The translations under genes and the position numbers were made by a program. Of a stretch of 64,000 nt of DNA, positions 35,196-49,072 are shown piece by piece. The stretch comes from Caldilineaceae bacterium (GTDB lineage: Bacteria > Chloroflexota > Anaerolineae > Caldilineales > Caldilineaceae): contig JAHBVG010000016.1 of assembly GCA_019637695.1 (NCBI GenBank), forward strand, positions 1 to 64,000, read 5' to 3'. A model generated the notes under the pieces. That model made no database searches. It saw only the letters and a list, made by a program, of their open reading frames with translations, and was not told the origin of the DNA. Every line of letters begins with the position of its first letter. Positions within the stretch are counted from its first letter, which is position 1.

Positions 35196-37142
35196 ATGAA
35201 ACGCAACTTAATGATGCTGTTTGGACTTTTGTTGATTGTGAGCTTATTGGCGGCCTGTGGCGCGCCAGCCCCTGGGCCAGCAGCCCCCGCCGCCGATGCG
35301 CCCGCCGCTGCTGCCGATGCGCCCAGCGAGGGAATTGGCAACCTGCCCCGCAATGAAACCTTGATCGCCGATATCCTCACCGGCCGCGTCGGTTCTGCCG
35401 ATGACTTCAACAACTGGGTCGGCTGGAAATGGCGCGACCGTGGTATGCAGAACCTGGCCAACGAGCCGCTCTGGTCGGTCGATTTCGCTACCGGTGAGAT
35501 CATCAACGGCCTGGCCGCCGGCGATCCCGTCTACAACGATGACTTCACCCAGGTGACGATTCCCCTGCGCGAGGGCGTGTTGTGGGATGACGGCGAGCCT
35601 TTCACCGCCGAGGATGTTGTCTTCACCGTTGAACTCCTCATGGCGCACACGGGCTTTGGCGACAACAGTTTCTTCGTCGAGAATGTAGCTTCGGTCTCTG
35701 CGCCGGACGATCACACAGTGGTCTTCGATCTGAACATCTCCAATTCGCGCTTCCACACCCGCTTCCTGGACCGCTGGGGCGCTACCTGGATCATGCCCAA
35801 GCACATCTGGGAATCGGTGGAAGATCCGGTGACCTTCAAGTTCAATCCCTTTGTAGGGACCGGCCCCTACAAGCTGCACAGCTTCGATCCCTCCGGCTTC
35901 TGGACGATCTGGGAGAAGCGCAGCGACTGGCAGAACAGCCCCACTGGCATGATGTTCGGCGAGCCGAAACCGCGCTATATCATCTTCCAGTACTTTGCCA
36001 ACGAGGGGGCCAAGATCCTGGCCCAGTTGACCCACCAGGCCGACGTGGTGAATGTCTCGTCGGACGGGTTGCAGGCTGTGTTGGCCCAGTCCGATTCGTC
36101 ACGCGCTTACCAACTCAACTGGCCTTATGTCGTCAACAACGATCCAGCGCAGACCGGTATCAGCTTCAACACGGCACGCGCGCCCTATGATAACCGCGAC
36201 GTGCGCTGGGCGCTCTTGCTGGCTATCGACATCGGCGAGTACATGGGCATGGCCGTGGATGGTACAGGCGCGCTCAGTCCGGTCCATATCCCCTCGCTCT
36301 CCAACTATCCAGACGATTTCATCAAACCGATGATCCCCTGGTTGGAGGAATTCACCCTGGATCTGGGCAACGGCGAAACCTTCCAGCCCTTCGATCCGGA
36401 CGCCTCGCAGCGAATTGTCCAGTATGCTCAGTCTCGCGGTTATTCCGTTCCTGAAGATCCGGCCGAGCAGGCGCGGCTCTTTGGTCATGGCTGGTACAAA
36501 TACGCCCCAGATGTGGCCGAGAAGCTGTTGATCAACAATGGCTTCAGCCGCAACAACAATGGACGCTGGCTGCTGCCCGACGGCTCTCCGTGGCAGATCC
36601 GATGTCTGACCGGCACGCAGTTGGCGACGGACATGGGCGCGCGTAACTGTGTGGCCGCGGTGCAGCAATGGCGCAATTTCGGCATCGATGCCGAGGTCTA
36701 CTCCTCTGAGGCGGCTGCCAGCCTCCAGGCCACCGGCGACTATGATGTGAGCAGCGCATGGCCGGCGCAGGAACCCTGGGGCGCAGGGCCGGATCTCTAC
36801 CGTGTCCTCAATCACTTTAACTCCGAGTACATGAAGCCGTTGGGCGAAACCAACAGCGGCCACAACTCCCGCTGGTCCAGCCCAGAGATGGACGATGTGA
36901 TCGAGCAACTGCGCCTGACCGACCCAACCGACCATGACGCCACCGTCGCGGTCGGCATCGAGGGTCTCAAGATCGCCGTCACCGAGCTACCGGGTATTCC
37001 CACCTTTGGCTATGTGGGCTTCATCGCCTGGGACCAGACCTATTGGACCAATTGGCCTGGTTCGGAAAACCCCTATACCCAGCCTTACACTCACTGGGGA
37101 CCGTTTAAGTACATGACGCCGTTCCTGGAACCGGCGCAGTAA
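35196..37142 (+). CDS. ABC transporter substrate-binding lipoprotein, Opp/oligosaccharide type (SBP family 5)
   Basis: The 648-residue protein begins with a lipoprotein signal MKRNLMMLFGLLLIVSLLAAC (lipobox LAAC). After an Ala/Pro-rich spacer comes the large SBP_bac_5 fold: TIPLREGVLWDDGEPFTAEDVVFTVELL, a VGTGPYKLHSF-type motif and a C-terminal EQLR…D segment. Although the family is named for peptides and nickel, many members in Thermotogae and Chloroflexota bind oligosaccharides. The downstream GH3 glycosidase and upstream LacI regulator favour sugar here. AAGGAGAAGAGG precedes the ATG, 12 bases after the regulator's stop. Confidence 0.9.
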   Translation: MKRNLMMLFGLLLIVSLLAACGAPAPGPAAPAADAPAAAADAPSEGIGNLPRNETLIADILTGRVGSADDFNNWVGWKWRDRGMQNLANEPLWSVDFATGEIINGLAAGDPVYNDDFTQVTIPLREGVLWDDGEPFTAEDVVFTVELLMAHTGFGDNSFFVENVASVSAPDDHTVVFDLNISNSRFHTRFLDRWGATWIMPKHIWESVEDPVTFKFNPFVGTGPYKLHSFDPSGFWTIWEKRSDWQNSPTGMMFGEPKPRYIIFQYFANEGAKILAQLTHQADVVNVSSDGLQAVLAQSDSSRAYQLNWPYVVNNDPAQTGISFNTARAPYDNRDVRWALLLAIDIGEYMGMAVDGTGALSPVHIPSLSNYPDDFIKPMIPWLEEFTLDLGNGETFQPFDPDASQRIVQYAQSRGYSVPEDPAEQARLFGHGWYKYAPDVAEKLLINNGFSRNNNGRWLLPDGSPWQIRCLTGTQLATDMGARNCVAAVQQWRNFGIDAEVYSSEAAASLQATGDYDVSSAWPAQEPWGAGPDLYRVLNHFNSEYMKPLGETNSGHNSRWSSPEMDDVIEQLRLTDPTDHDATVAVGIEGLKIAVTELPGIPTFGYVGFIAWDQTYWTNWPGSENPYTQPYTHWGPFKYMTPFLEPAQ

Positions 37143-37149
37143 TGTGACT

Positions 37150-37270
37150 GGGGATGGGTGATTGGTGATTGGGATCGTGTGTAGGAGCTGATGGAATGAT
37201 GGGATGATGGCTGTTGCAGTTCATCATCCCATCATCAATCCCCAGTCCCCAATCCCCAGTCCCCATTCAC
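37150..37270 (+). repeat. CCCCAGT/CCCCAAT heptamer element between SBP and permease genes
   Basis: A GATTGGT/GACTGGG block (37145-37172) is followed, after TGATGGGATGATGG...CATCATCCCATCATC in inverted orientation, by CCCCAGT-CCCCAAT-CCCCAGT-CCCCATT (37234-37267). The whole piece can fold as one long hairpin. It separates the binding-protein gene from the permeases and could lower downstream expression. Confidence 0.8.
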
Positions 37271-37294
37271 CATCCTCTACAGGAGAATCGCCGC

Positions 37295-38299
<1,005 letters not shown>

Positions 38300-38313
38300 G
38301 GAGTGCGGACAGG

Positions 38314-41099
<2,786 letters not shown>

Positions 41100-41112
<13 letters not shown>

Positions 41113-41212
41113 TGCGTAATGAGTACGTAGAGACTCAACCATAACAAGAGTCTCTTTGTCCGTTTGGTTACTCAGCAAGATCTACTCATTACTTATTACT
41201 CGTTACTTCCCC
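41100..41212 (+). repeat. ACTCATT/AATGAGT heptamer hairpin between oppF-like and GH3 genes
   Basis: AGTAATGAGTAATGCGTAATGAGT at the left and ACTCATTACTTATTACTCGT at the right are inverted heptamer arrays separated by about 50 bases. They could fold into one long hairpin overlapping the stop of the ATPase gene. Expression of the GH3 gene may be modulated by it. Confidence 0.75.
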
Positions 41213-41228
41213 CAAAGGCGGTGAAACC

Positions 41229-43601
41229 ATGACAGCTACAATCGATACCCCTCTCTATGGCGACGCGCAGCGCTCCGTTGAGGAACGCGTCGACGATCTC
41301 TTGGGCCGCATGACGCTGGCCGAGAAGATCGCGCAATTGGGCAGCCTCTGGGTCTATGAAATTCAGGACGATGACCAATCGCTGTCGCGCACACGTTTGG
41401 ACGCGCGCTTGGGCGAAGGCATCGGCCAGATCACGCGGCTGGCGGGCGGCAGCAGCCTCGGCCCGGTGCAGACAGCGCAGCTTGCCAATGCCATCCAACG
41501 TTATTTTGTGGAAGAGACGCGGCTGGGCATCCCTGCCCTGATCCACGATGAGTGTTGTAGTGGATTCCTTGCCAACGGCGCTACCAACTTTCCGCAAATC
41601 ATCGGCCTTGCCAGCACCTGGGAACCGGCGCTCGCCAGCAAGATGACGCGTATCATCCGCCAGCAGATGCGCGCCGTGGGCGTCCATCATGGATTGGCGC
41701 CGGTGCTCGACATCGCCCGCGATCCGCGCTGGGGACGCACCGAAGAGACCTTCGGCGAAGATCCCTGCCTGACCGCAGCTATGGGCGTGGCCTATATTGA
41801 AGGATTGCAGGGCGAAGATTGGTCCGACGGGGTGATGGCGACGGGCAAACATTTTGTCGGCTACAGCGCCTCCGAGGGTGGACTTAACTGGGCACCGGCG
41901 CACATCCCTGCGCGTGAACTGCGCGAAGTCCATCTGCTCCCCTTTGAGGCGGCGGTGAAAGCGGCCAAGCTGGCGTCGATGATGCCCGCCTACCACGAAA
42001 TCGACGGCGAGCCATGTAGCAGCTCCCGCCAGTTGATGACGGAGATTCTGCGCGAGGAGTGGGGCTTCGACGGCCTGGTCGTCTCGGATTACATGGCGAT
42101 CAACCAGTTGTGCAATTATCACCGGCTGGCGCGGGACAAGGCCCACGCCGCCCGGTTGGCCCTGGAAGCGGGCATGGATCTGGAACTGCCCAGTGTCGAC
42201 GCCTTCGGTCAACCCCTGCTCGACGCGGTCGCTGCCGGCGAGATCGACGAATCGTTGATCGACCGCTCGGTGCGCCGTGTGCTGGCGGCCAAGTTTGCCT
42301 TTGGCCTTTTCGAGCAGCCCTACGTGGATGCGGACAAAGTTCTCGCTGTCTTCGACACACCGACGCAGCGCGAAGTGGCGCGCGAGATCGCGCGCAAATC
42401 CGTTGTACTGCTCAAGAATGAAGGCGATCTGCTGCCTCTTCCCAAAGGGTTATCGTCGATTGCTGTCATCGGCCCCAACGCCGACGACACACGCAATCTG
42501 TTGGGCGATTACGCCTATCCTGCCCACATCGAGACGCTGATCACCTTCAAGAAATTGGGCTTTTCGCAGCATCCCCTGCCCGATTCGCTGGAATTGGTGG
42601 ACGACTACGCCTCGATGATCAGCGTGGTCGAGGCTATCCGTCGCGCGGTTTCGTCCGATACCCAGGTCCATTACGCCAAAGGGTGCGCCGTCAACTCGGA
42701 TTCCACCGAGGACTTCGCCGAGGCCGTGGACGCGGCAAAGCGGGCAGAGATTGCAGTCGTCGTCGTCGGGGACAAGGCTGGCCTCACCCCCGATTGCACC
42801 TCTGGCGAGTTCCGTGACAGCGCACACCTCACCCTGCCCGGCGTGCAGCGGCAGTTGGTGGAAGCGATCCTCGCCACCGGCACACCGGTGGTGCTGTTGT
42901 TGGTAGCCGGTCGTCCGTATACCCTCACCGGATTGGTGGAGCGCAGCCAGGCCGTTCTGCACGCATGGCTACCCGGCGCAGAAGGCGCGCCCGCCCTGGC
43001 CGAGATCCTTTTTGGCAATGTCAACCCCAGCGGTAAATTGCCCATCACCTATCCGCGCAGTGTGGGGCAGGTCCCGCTCTTCTATGCGCACCGACCATCG
43101 GGGGCAAAGTCCTTCTTCTATGGGCCGTACACTGACGAGAGCAACACACCGCTCTTCCCCTTTGGCTTTGGCCTGAGCTACACCCGCTTCGCCTTCGAGA
43201 ATCTGCGCGTCAGCCCGGCAGAGATCCCCGCGAATGGTGCGGTGAGCATCGCCGTGGATGTGGTCAACACGGGGGAACGCGCCGGCGACGAAATCGTGCA
43301 GCTTTACACGCGCACCGACGGCGCCAGCGTCACCCGTCCTGTACAGGAATTGCGCGGCTTCGTACGCGTCCCCTTGCAGGCGGGAGAGCGTAAAACCGTG
43401 ACCTTTGAACTTTCCGCAGAGCAGCTTGCGTACTACGATGGAGCGATGCAATTGGCCGTCGAACCTGCCACTGTGCAGGTGATGGTGGGCAACTCCGCGC
43501 ATCACCTGCTGCTGACCGGCGCGTTTGCCATCAGCGGCGAGAAGCGGATCTTGAAGCAGCGCAACACCTTTGTCACAAGTGTCACTGTGCGGAAGGGTTG
43601 A
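41229..43601 (+). CDS. Glycoside hydrolase family 3 (beta-glucosidase/beta-xylosidase type)
   Basis: The 790-residue enzyme has a GH3 N-terminal TIM-barrel (about 45-330) with GLAPVLDIARDPRWGRTEETFGEDP, ATGKHFVGY and the nucleophile Asp287 in GLVVSDYMA. A C-terminal sandwich domain (about 395-610, KSVVLLKNEGDLLPLPK) and a fibronectin-III-like domain (about 665-735, NTGERAGDEIVQLY) follow. No signal peptide is present, so it acts in the cytoplasm on imported beta-linked oligosaccharides. AGGCGGTG lies before the ATG. Position after the ABC importer supports uptake followed by hydrolysis. Exact sugar specificity is not determinable. Confidence 0.93.
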   Translation: MTATIDTPLYGDAQRSVEERVDDLLGRMTLAEKIAQLGSLWVYEIQDDDQSLSRTRLDARLGEGIGQITRLAGGSSLGPVQTAQLANAIQRYFVEETRLGIPALIHDECCSGFLANGATNFPQIIGLASTWEPALASKMTRIIRQQMRAVGVHHGLAPVLDIARDPRWGRTEETFGEDPCLTAAMGVAYIEGLQGEDWSDGVMATGKHFVGYSASEGGLNWAPAHIPARELREVHLLPFEAAVKAAKLASMMPAYHEIDGEPCSSSRQLMTEILREEWGFDGLVVSDYMAINQLCNYHRLARDKAHAARLALEAGMDLELPSVDAFGQPLLDAVAAGEIDESLIDRSVRRVLAAKFAFGLFEQPYVDADKVLAVFDTPTQREVAREIARKSVVLLKNEGDLLPLPKGLSSIAVIGPNADDTRNLLGDYAYPAHIETLITFKKLGFSQHPLPDSLELVDDYASMISVVEAIRRAVSSDTQVHYAKGCAVNSDSTEDFAEAVDAAKRAEIAVVVVGDKAGLTPDCTSGEFRDSAHLTLPGVQRQLVEAILATGTPVVLLLVAGRPYTLTGLVERSQAVLHAWLPGAEGAPALAEILFGNVNPSGKLPITYPRSVGQVPLFYAHRPSGAKSFFYGPYTDESNTPLFPFGFGLSYTRFAFENLRVSPAEIPANGAVSIAVDVVNTGERAGDEIVQLYTRTDGASVTRPVQELRGFVRVPLQAGERKTVTFELSAEQLAYYDGAMQLAVEPATVQVMVGNSAHHLLLTGAFAISGEKRILKQRNTFVTSVTVRKG

Positions 43602-43619
43602 TCTAGATTTCGACAAACG

Positions 43620-43711
43620 TAGTTACAAACCGCACGGTCTCCATCAGAGGAAGCCGTGCGGTTTGTAACCGCACCTACAGATTCCGCACTATCGTTGACC
43701 AATACAAAAAA
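43620..43711 (+). repeat. Dispersed repeat family B, copy 2
   Basis: GTTACAAACCGCACGG (43622-43637) pairs exactly with CCGTGCGGTTTGTAAC. The tail GCACCTACAGATTCCGC then leads into TTGACCAATACAAAAA. The copy ends about 20 bases before the -35 box of the first tRNA gene. Same orientation as the copies at 22203 and 52055. Confidence 0.85.
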
Positions 43712-43728
43712 GTAAGAAAGAGCATAAT

Positions 43729-43757
43729 TTGACGAAAAAAGAGGGGATTGATATACT
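43729..43757 (+). promoter_or_regulatory. Sigma70-type promoter of tRNA-Ala(CGC)
   Basis: TTGACG (43729-43734), a 17-base spacer and TATACT (43752-43757) match the -35/-10 consensus at 5 of 6 positions each. The tRNA begins 25 bases after the -10 box, which fits a short leader. Confidence 0.85.
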
Positions 43758-43782
43758 TCTTCTGTTGCCCAGGCGCAAACTT

Positions 43783-43855
<73 letters not shown>

Positions 43856-43904
43856 CTCTCACTGTTAATGGACGAGATCTGAAGCCGGAAAACAGGCTCG
43901 ACAT

Positions 43905-43933
43905 TTGACAGAAATGAGTCACTACGATAGACT
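43905..43933 (+). promoter_or_regulatory. Promoter of tRNA-Ala(GGC)
   Basis: A perfect -35 TTGACA (43905-43910), 17-base spacer and TAGACT (43928-43933). The tRNA starts 28 bases after the -10 box. Separate promoters mean that the two tRNA genes can be expressed independently. Confidence 0.8.
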
Positions 43934-43961
43934 GCTTTGGATGTAGGGCAATTGAAAACGA

Positions 43962-44034
<73 letters not shown>

Positions 44035-44200
44035 CCTCAAGGATCGGTTCAATGAGCCGGTCCTTTTGTATTGGGAAAATCTTCGCATCCTCTCTTGCAC
44101 CTTTTTCCTTTCCCCTGTATGATTGCAGTTAGTCTAAACTGTTTAGTCTTCATCGATCTGCCACTTATTCCCCTTGGGTAACACAGAAAGGATCCCCACC

Positions 44201-44929
44201 TTGTCTAAGGCCGAACGTACTCCTGATCAACTGCGTCCCGTTACCTTTGAATTGGATTACACCATGTATGCCGAAGGATCGGTGCTGATCAGCATGGGCA
44301 ACACCAAAGTCCTTTGCACGGCGACAGTAGACGAGAGCCTACCGCGCTGGCTGCATCGTTCCAACCCGCGCCACGGGTGGGTTACCGCGGAATATGCCAT
44401 GTTGCCCCGCAGCACTCAGGAACGAGTTCAACGCGAGATCAGTTATCCGAAGGGGAGGACGCAGGAGATCAGACGCCTGATTTCACGATGCCTGCGCGGC
44501 GCCGTAGATCTGCAAAAGTTGGGCGATCGTCAAATCATCATCGACTGTGACGTCTTACAGGCCGATGGCGGCACGCGTACGGCGTCGATCACCGGCGGTT
44601 ATGTGGCACTGGCGATGGCCGTCAAACGGCTCGAAGCTAAGAAAAAAGTCCCCGCGGGGACACTCCAACAGGCCATTGCGGCGGTGAGCGTTGGGCTGGT
44701 CAACGGTAAAGCGGTACTTGATCTGGATTATGGCTTGGACCAGAAGGCCGATGTCGATTTCAATGTAGCCATGACAGAGAGCGGCCAGTTTATGGAGGTG
44801 CAAGGCACGGCAGAAGGCAAATCGTTTAGCCGGGCTGCGCTCAATGCCATGTTGCTGCTGGCCGAGATGGGCATTTCAGAGTTGATCCAAAAACAGAAGC
44901 AAATCCTGGAAAGCGCCGGATTTGGCTGA
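44201..44929 (+). CDS. rph: Ribonuclease PH
   Basis: A 242-residue 3'-5' phosphorolytic exoribonuclease that trims tRNA 3' ends. The start ERTPDQLRPVTFELDYTMYAEGSVLISMGNTKVLCTATVDE, GWVTAEYAMLPRSTQERVQRE, EIRRLISRCLRGAVDL (phosphate-binding Arg) and DCDVLQADGGTRTASITGGYVAL are the RNase PH blocks. The start is TTG 44201 with AAAGGAT 8 bases before; another in-frame TTG at 44174 lacks a ribosome site. Location just after tRNA genes is apt, since the tRNAs here lack encoded CCA and need trimmed 3' ends. Confidence 0.95.
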   Translation: MSKAERTPDQLRPVTFELDYTMYAEGSVLISMGNTKVLCTATVDESLPRWLHRSNPRHGWVTAEYAMLPRSTQERVQREISYPKGRTQEIRRLISRCLRGAVDLQKLGDRQIIIDCDVLQADGGTRTASITGGYVALAMAVKRLEAKKKVPAGTLQQAIAAVSVGLVNGKAVLDLDYGLDQKADVDFNVAMTESGQFMEVQGTAEGKSFSRAALNAMLLLAEMGISELIQKQKQILESAGFG

Positions 44930-44955
44930 TCTTACCTACGGGGAGGGAGGGTGCA

Positions 44956-45981
44956 ATGGCAAAGAAGAAACGGATCACATTGCGCGATGTTGCCAGACAT
45001 GCAGGCGTATCGCCGACTGCGGTTTCCTTCGCTTACAACGCCCCACATCAATTAAGTCAGATTACGCGGGAACGTATTCTAGAAACCGCGGCAGAGTTGG
45101 GCTATCAACCGCACCCGGTGGCGCGCACCTTGGCCACAGGGCGTACGCACACCATTGGGTTGGTGGTGCCAACCGGGTTGAACTGGCTGCTACACGATCC
45201 ATTTTTTAGCATTGTGCTGGGCGAAGTTGGGGCGGTGTGCGATGAGTTCAAAATGCGGATCACGCTGGTGCCAGCGCCGGGAGAGGTATCCCCAACGGCG
45301 CTGGCAACGATTGCAGCCGATGGATTCCTGGTATTCGCCCTTCATCGCGATCACCCTTTGGGCGCAGCCGTCGAGCGGACGAGTCGCCCTGTGGTGATGA
45401 TCAACGGTGACGAGAAGTTAGCCGTGCCTATGTTCAATTTAGATGACATCGGTGGGGCCTATCGAGCGGCAAAATATCTGATCCACAAAGGACACCGCCA
45501 TATTGCCGTCGCCACGTTAGGTCCTCGCGCCGACGGTGTAGTGATCCCCAGCATGGAGCGACGGCTAGAGGGTTATCGTCAAGCGGTAGCCGACGCTGGG
45601 TTACCGCCGGAAACGCTCCAGATTGTCTATACCCCTGGCCTGCTTTCAACAGGGCATGAGAGCTTTCAGAAGATCTGGTCACTGCGGCCTCGCCCCACGG
45701 CTGTCCTCTGTGTGAGCGACGTGCGCGCCCTGGGCATCCTGGGGGGAGCGCGCAAAGAACACATCCACGTGCCCGATGACCTGGCCGTAGTCGGCTTTGA
45801 TGGGTTACCCGAAGCGGCTGTCTCAATTCCGCCGTTGACAACGGTTCAGCACGATGTCGCAAGCCGGGTACAACGGGCGCTTTCCATGCTCTTTGGGTTG
45901 ATCAATGACCAGATCGGCGAAGCAGACTTGACCTATCGGCATATTACACCGGTTGAAATGGTCGTGCGCGAGAGCGCATAA
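44956..45981 (+). CDS. LacI-family transcriptional regulator
   Basis: The 341-residue protein has helix-turn-helix ITLRDVARHAGVSPTAVSFAYNA and a sugar-binding-like effector domain (HTIGLVVPTGLNW, KGHRHIAVATLGP, CVSDVRALGIL, LAVVGFDGLPEA). The HTH hinge position SFAYN departs slightly from the usual SRVLN. It lies 26 bases after rph, with GGGAGGGAGGG upstream, and is followed by a convergent DUF58 gene. No sugar operon is adjacent, so it probably acts elsewhere. Effector unknown. Confidence 0.9.
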   Translation: MAKKKRITLRDVARHAGVSPTAVSFAYNAPHQLSQITRERILETAAELGYQPHPVARTLATGRTHTIGLVVPTGLNWLLHDPFFSIVLGEVGAVCDEFKMRITLVPAPGEVSPTALATIAADGFLVFALHRDHPLGAAVERTSRPVVMINGDEKLAVPMFNLDDIGGAYRAAKYLIHKGHRHIAVATLGPRADGVVIPSMERRLEGYRQAVADAGLPPETLQIVYTPGLLSTGHESFQKIWSLRPRPTAVLCVSDVRALGILGGARKEHIHVPDDLAVVGFDGLPEAAVSIPPLTTVQHDVASRVQRALSMLFGLINDQIGEADLTYRHITPVEMVVRESA

Positions 45982-45988
45982 GCTCGGA

Positions 45989-47298
45989 TCAGCGGACACG
46001 ATAAGGGCGCGAGGATCTCTCGACAACCTGGCCGGAGTGGCTAAGCGCCTGATCGATGGCATCTCCCTGGCGAATGTGGTAGGTAGGTACATTGATCAGC
46101 CGCAGTTCGTGGTGCAATTCCTCGTAAGAAGCCCTCAGCCCAAAACTTGTCCCATCGAGCAGCACAGCAATGCTATTGACACCGCGCCGCCGCATTTCGC
46201 GCAAAGAACGCGCCCATGTCGGGCTGGGATCAGCGGTAATGGCGAGGATCGTGGTGTTGCGGTTGAGGCGCACCCCTTCGGTTGCCAATACCTGCGCCAG
46301 TGGCATTTCCCCTACCGATTCCACCACCGCCAATGCCTCTAAGATTTTGCGAATCTGGCGCTCTCCGCGATCCGTTTGGAGAAGGTAGCGACTCTCTGCC
46401 TGCCAGATCATCCCCACAGAACGATTGCGCAGAAGAAAGTAACGAGCCAGGCTGGCGGCAGCCGTGACGGCATATTCGGTGGTGCTAGGCGGAATGAGAA
46501 TTGTGCGCTCTCGCTTACGGGCGTAAGCCAGGGAAAAGATCGAGACTTCTGGGCGCTCGGGCCGCCAGGGCAGCGCGCTGTACGCGCCGCGAAAAAGATC
46601 AAGGAAGATCCAGATATCGGCGGAGGGATCCAGCTCGAACTCTTTGGTGATCAAACGACCTGTGCGGGCAGTACTCAACCAGTGGATGCGGTTGAAGCTA
46701 TCCCCCGGCGCATACTCACGGATGCCAGAGACGTTGGTCGTGAGGTATTGAGCGCGGCGGCTGAGTGCTTCCCCACCGGCAAGGTCGGCGATAGGTGGGC
46801 GAAACGCCGTCAACTCGACGACGGCAGGGTAGATGACCAGAGAGCTGGTATACGAAAGTTCCTGACTGACCGAGAAGAGCCCCAATGGATCCCCGCTGTG
46901 CAGGCTCAAGGGGCCGAGTCGATAGTAGCCGCGCTGTTGGCAGAGGGTGCGCACCTGCCAGCGCTGGGTAGCGCGCCCCTGTAAACCACTGATCACCTGG
47001 CTTACATCGTGGAAAGGGATGGTGGAGTAGTCGCGCAGTTCGAGCCAGAGTTTGGGCAGACGGCTACGGTTGCGTACTTCCAGCGTCTCTTCAAAGAATT
47101 CACCAACCTGGCTGCGACGGGCGCGGGTGTAGCGATTGATTTGAACGAAGCGGATGCTCGTCCACGCCCAGAGGTAGCTCAACAGAAAGATGGCGCTGAG
47201 CAGATAGGCAATGTTGAACGCCAGTTCGCGCCCACTATTGAAGGCGAAGATCCAGGCTAAGATCACCGCTCCCAGCAAGAAGAAGGATCGCGTTGACA

Positions 47299-47299
<1 letters not shown>
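45989..47299 (-). CDS. DUF58 domain protein (VWA-like, MoxR partner)
   Basis: The 436-residue protein has two N-terminal membrane spans (residues about 5-22 and 30-46), then VGEFFEETLEVRNRSRLPKLWLELRD, YRLGPLSLHSGDPLGLF and IREYAPGDSFNRIHWLSTARTGRLITKEFE. The last is the DUF58 signature. A von Willebrand-like C-terminal part follows (DIWIFLDLFRG). DUF58 proteins are thought to work with MoxR AAA ATPases in assembly of membrane or cell-envelope complexes. The start overlaps the MoxR stop by one base (TGATG), giving strong coupling. Only 7 bases separate its stop from the convergent LacI gene. Confidence 0.9.
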
Positions 47300-48252
<953 letters not shown>

Positions 48253-48262
48253 GGAAACTCCT

Positions 48263-48400
48263 TGATGGTGATCAGGGATTGGGGACCGGGGACCGGGAAA
48301 AGAATTTCTAATCGCTCAATCGCCTAATCTCGTCAACGTGAGATTAAGCAATTAAGCGATTTCAGAAACTCAACCCGATCTCCGGTCCCCAATCCCTTTC
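48263..48400. repeat. Large composite palindrome with heptamer arms
   Basis: Outer arms GGGATTGGGGACCGGGG (about 48274-48297) and GATCTCCGGTCCCCAATCCC (about 48377-48398) are inverted. Inner arms TTCTAATCGC...CTAATCTCG and GAGATTAAGCAATTAAGCG are also inverted around a short centre near 48338. A related element occurs at 60616-60875. Confidence 0.75.
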
Positions 48401-48462
48401 ATAAACACGTCTCGATTATGGCGATCCTGCTCTGTACTTGTTGTACGGCAGGCTACAGAGAT

Positions 48463-48981
48463 TTATTCCTTTGGGTAGAGAATCATCTGTGTGCAGCGGA
48501 AGAGAGCGATGGTTTTGCCCTTTTCGCTGCGCACCGTAGCATCCCAGATTTGGGTGGAACGGCCGGCATGGCGCAACTGGGCCTCTGCCTCCACGATTCC
48601 ATCCATAGCTGTGCCGAGAAAGTTGCTTTTCAATTCCACCGTGGTAAAGTTGACCGCGCCATCGGGCAGATGGGCGATGCAGCCAAAGCCGCAGGCAGTG
48701 TCGGCCAGGCTCACCACAGAACCGGCATGGAGATAGCCGTTGACCGCCAAATGGCGCTCGGTTATCCTCATCAGCAAGCGTAGCTGCCCATATTCGAGCA
48801 TCGTCAACTCGATCCCCAGCGTTTGCGGCAGGCCGTAACGCAGACGATCTTGCAGGCGGTCGAGCAGATCGGCAGGTACATTGTCAGGACGGATCGATGG
48901 AATTGTTCGCGAATTCATGAGTAACTTTGCCGGCAGTCGTTTTAACGGATAGAACAGTGTATTGAGCGGTGCATCAGGCAT
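48463..48981 (-). CDS. PaaI-like hotdog-fold thioesterase
   Basis: The 172-residue protein has LPQTLGIELTMLEYGQLRLLMRITERHLAVNGYLHAGSVVSLADTACGFGC, the central helix and Asp/His region of PaaI/YbgC-type acyl-CoA thioesterases. ELKSNFLGTAMDGIVEAEAQLRHAGRSTQIWDATV follows. ATG 48981 has AAGGATGAG upstream; a shorter version from an internal ATG at residue 22 is possible. It would hydrolyse a small or aromatic acyl-CoA. It is a single gene, divergent from the large protein at 49073. Confidence 0.88.
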   Translation of the reverse strand: MPDAPLNTLFYPLKRLPAKLLMNSRTIPSIRPDNVPADLLDRLQDRLRYGLPQTLGIELTMLEYGQLRLLMRITERHLAVNGYLHAGSVVSLADTACGFGCIAHLPDGAVNFTTVELKSNFLGTAMDGIVEAEAQLRHAGRSTQIWDATVRSEKGKTIALFRCTQMILYPKE

Positions 48982-49072
48982 TGCTCATCCTTAACAATAC
49001 CTCAAATGACTACTTCAAGGCAAAGCAAAGGGATTCTGTTCTTCAATCGCCACGCGGTATAATCTGATCACT

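Noticed and set aside
37150..37270. Possible CRISPR array
   Set aside because: Units are 7 bases in tandem without spacers; there are no cas genes.
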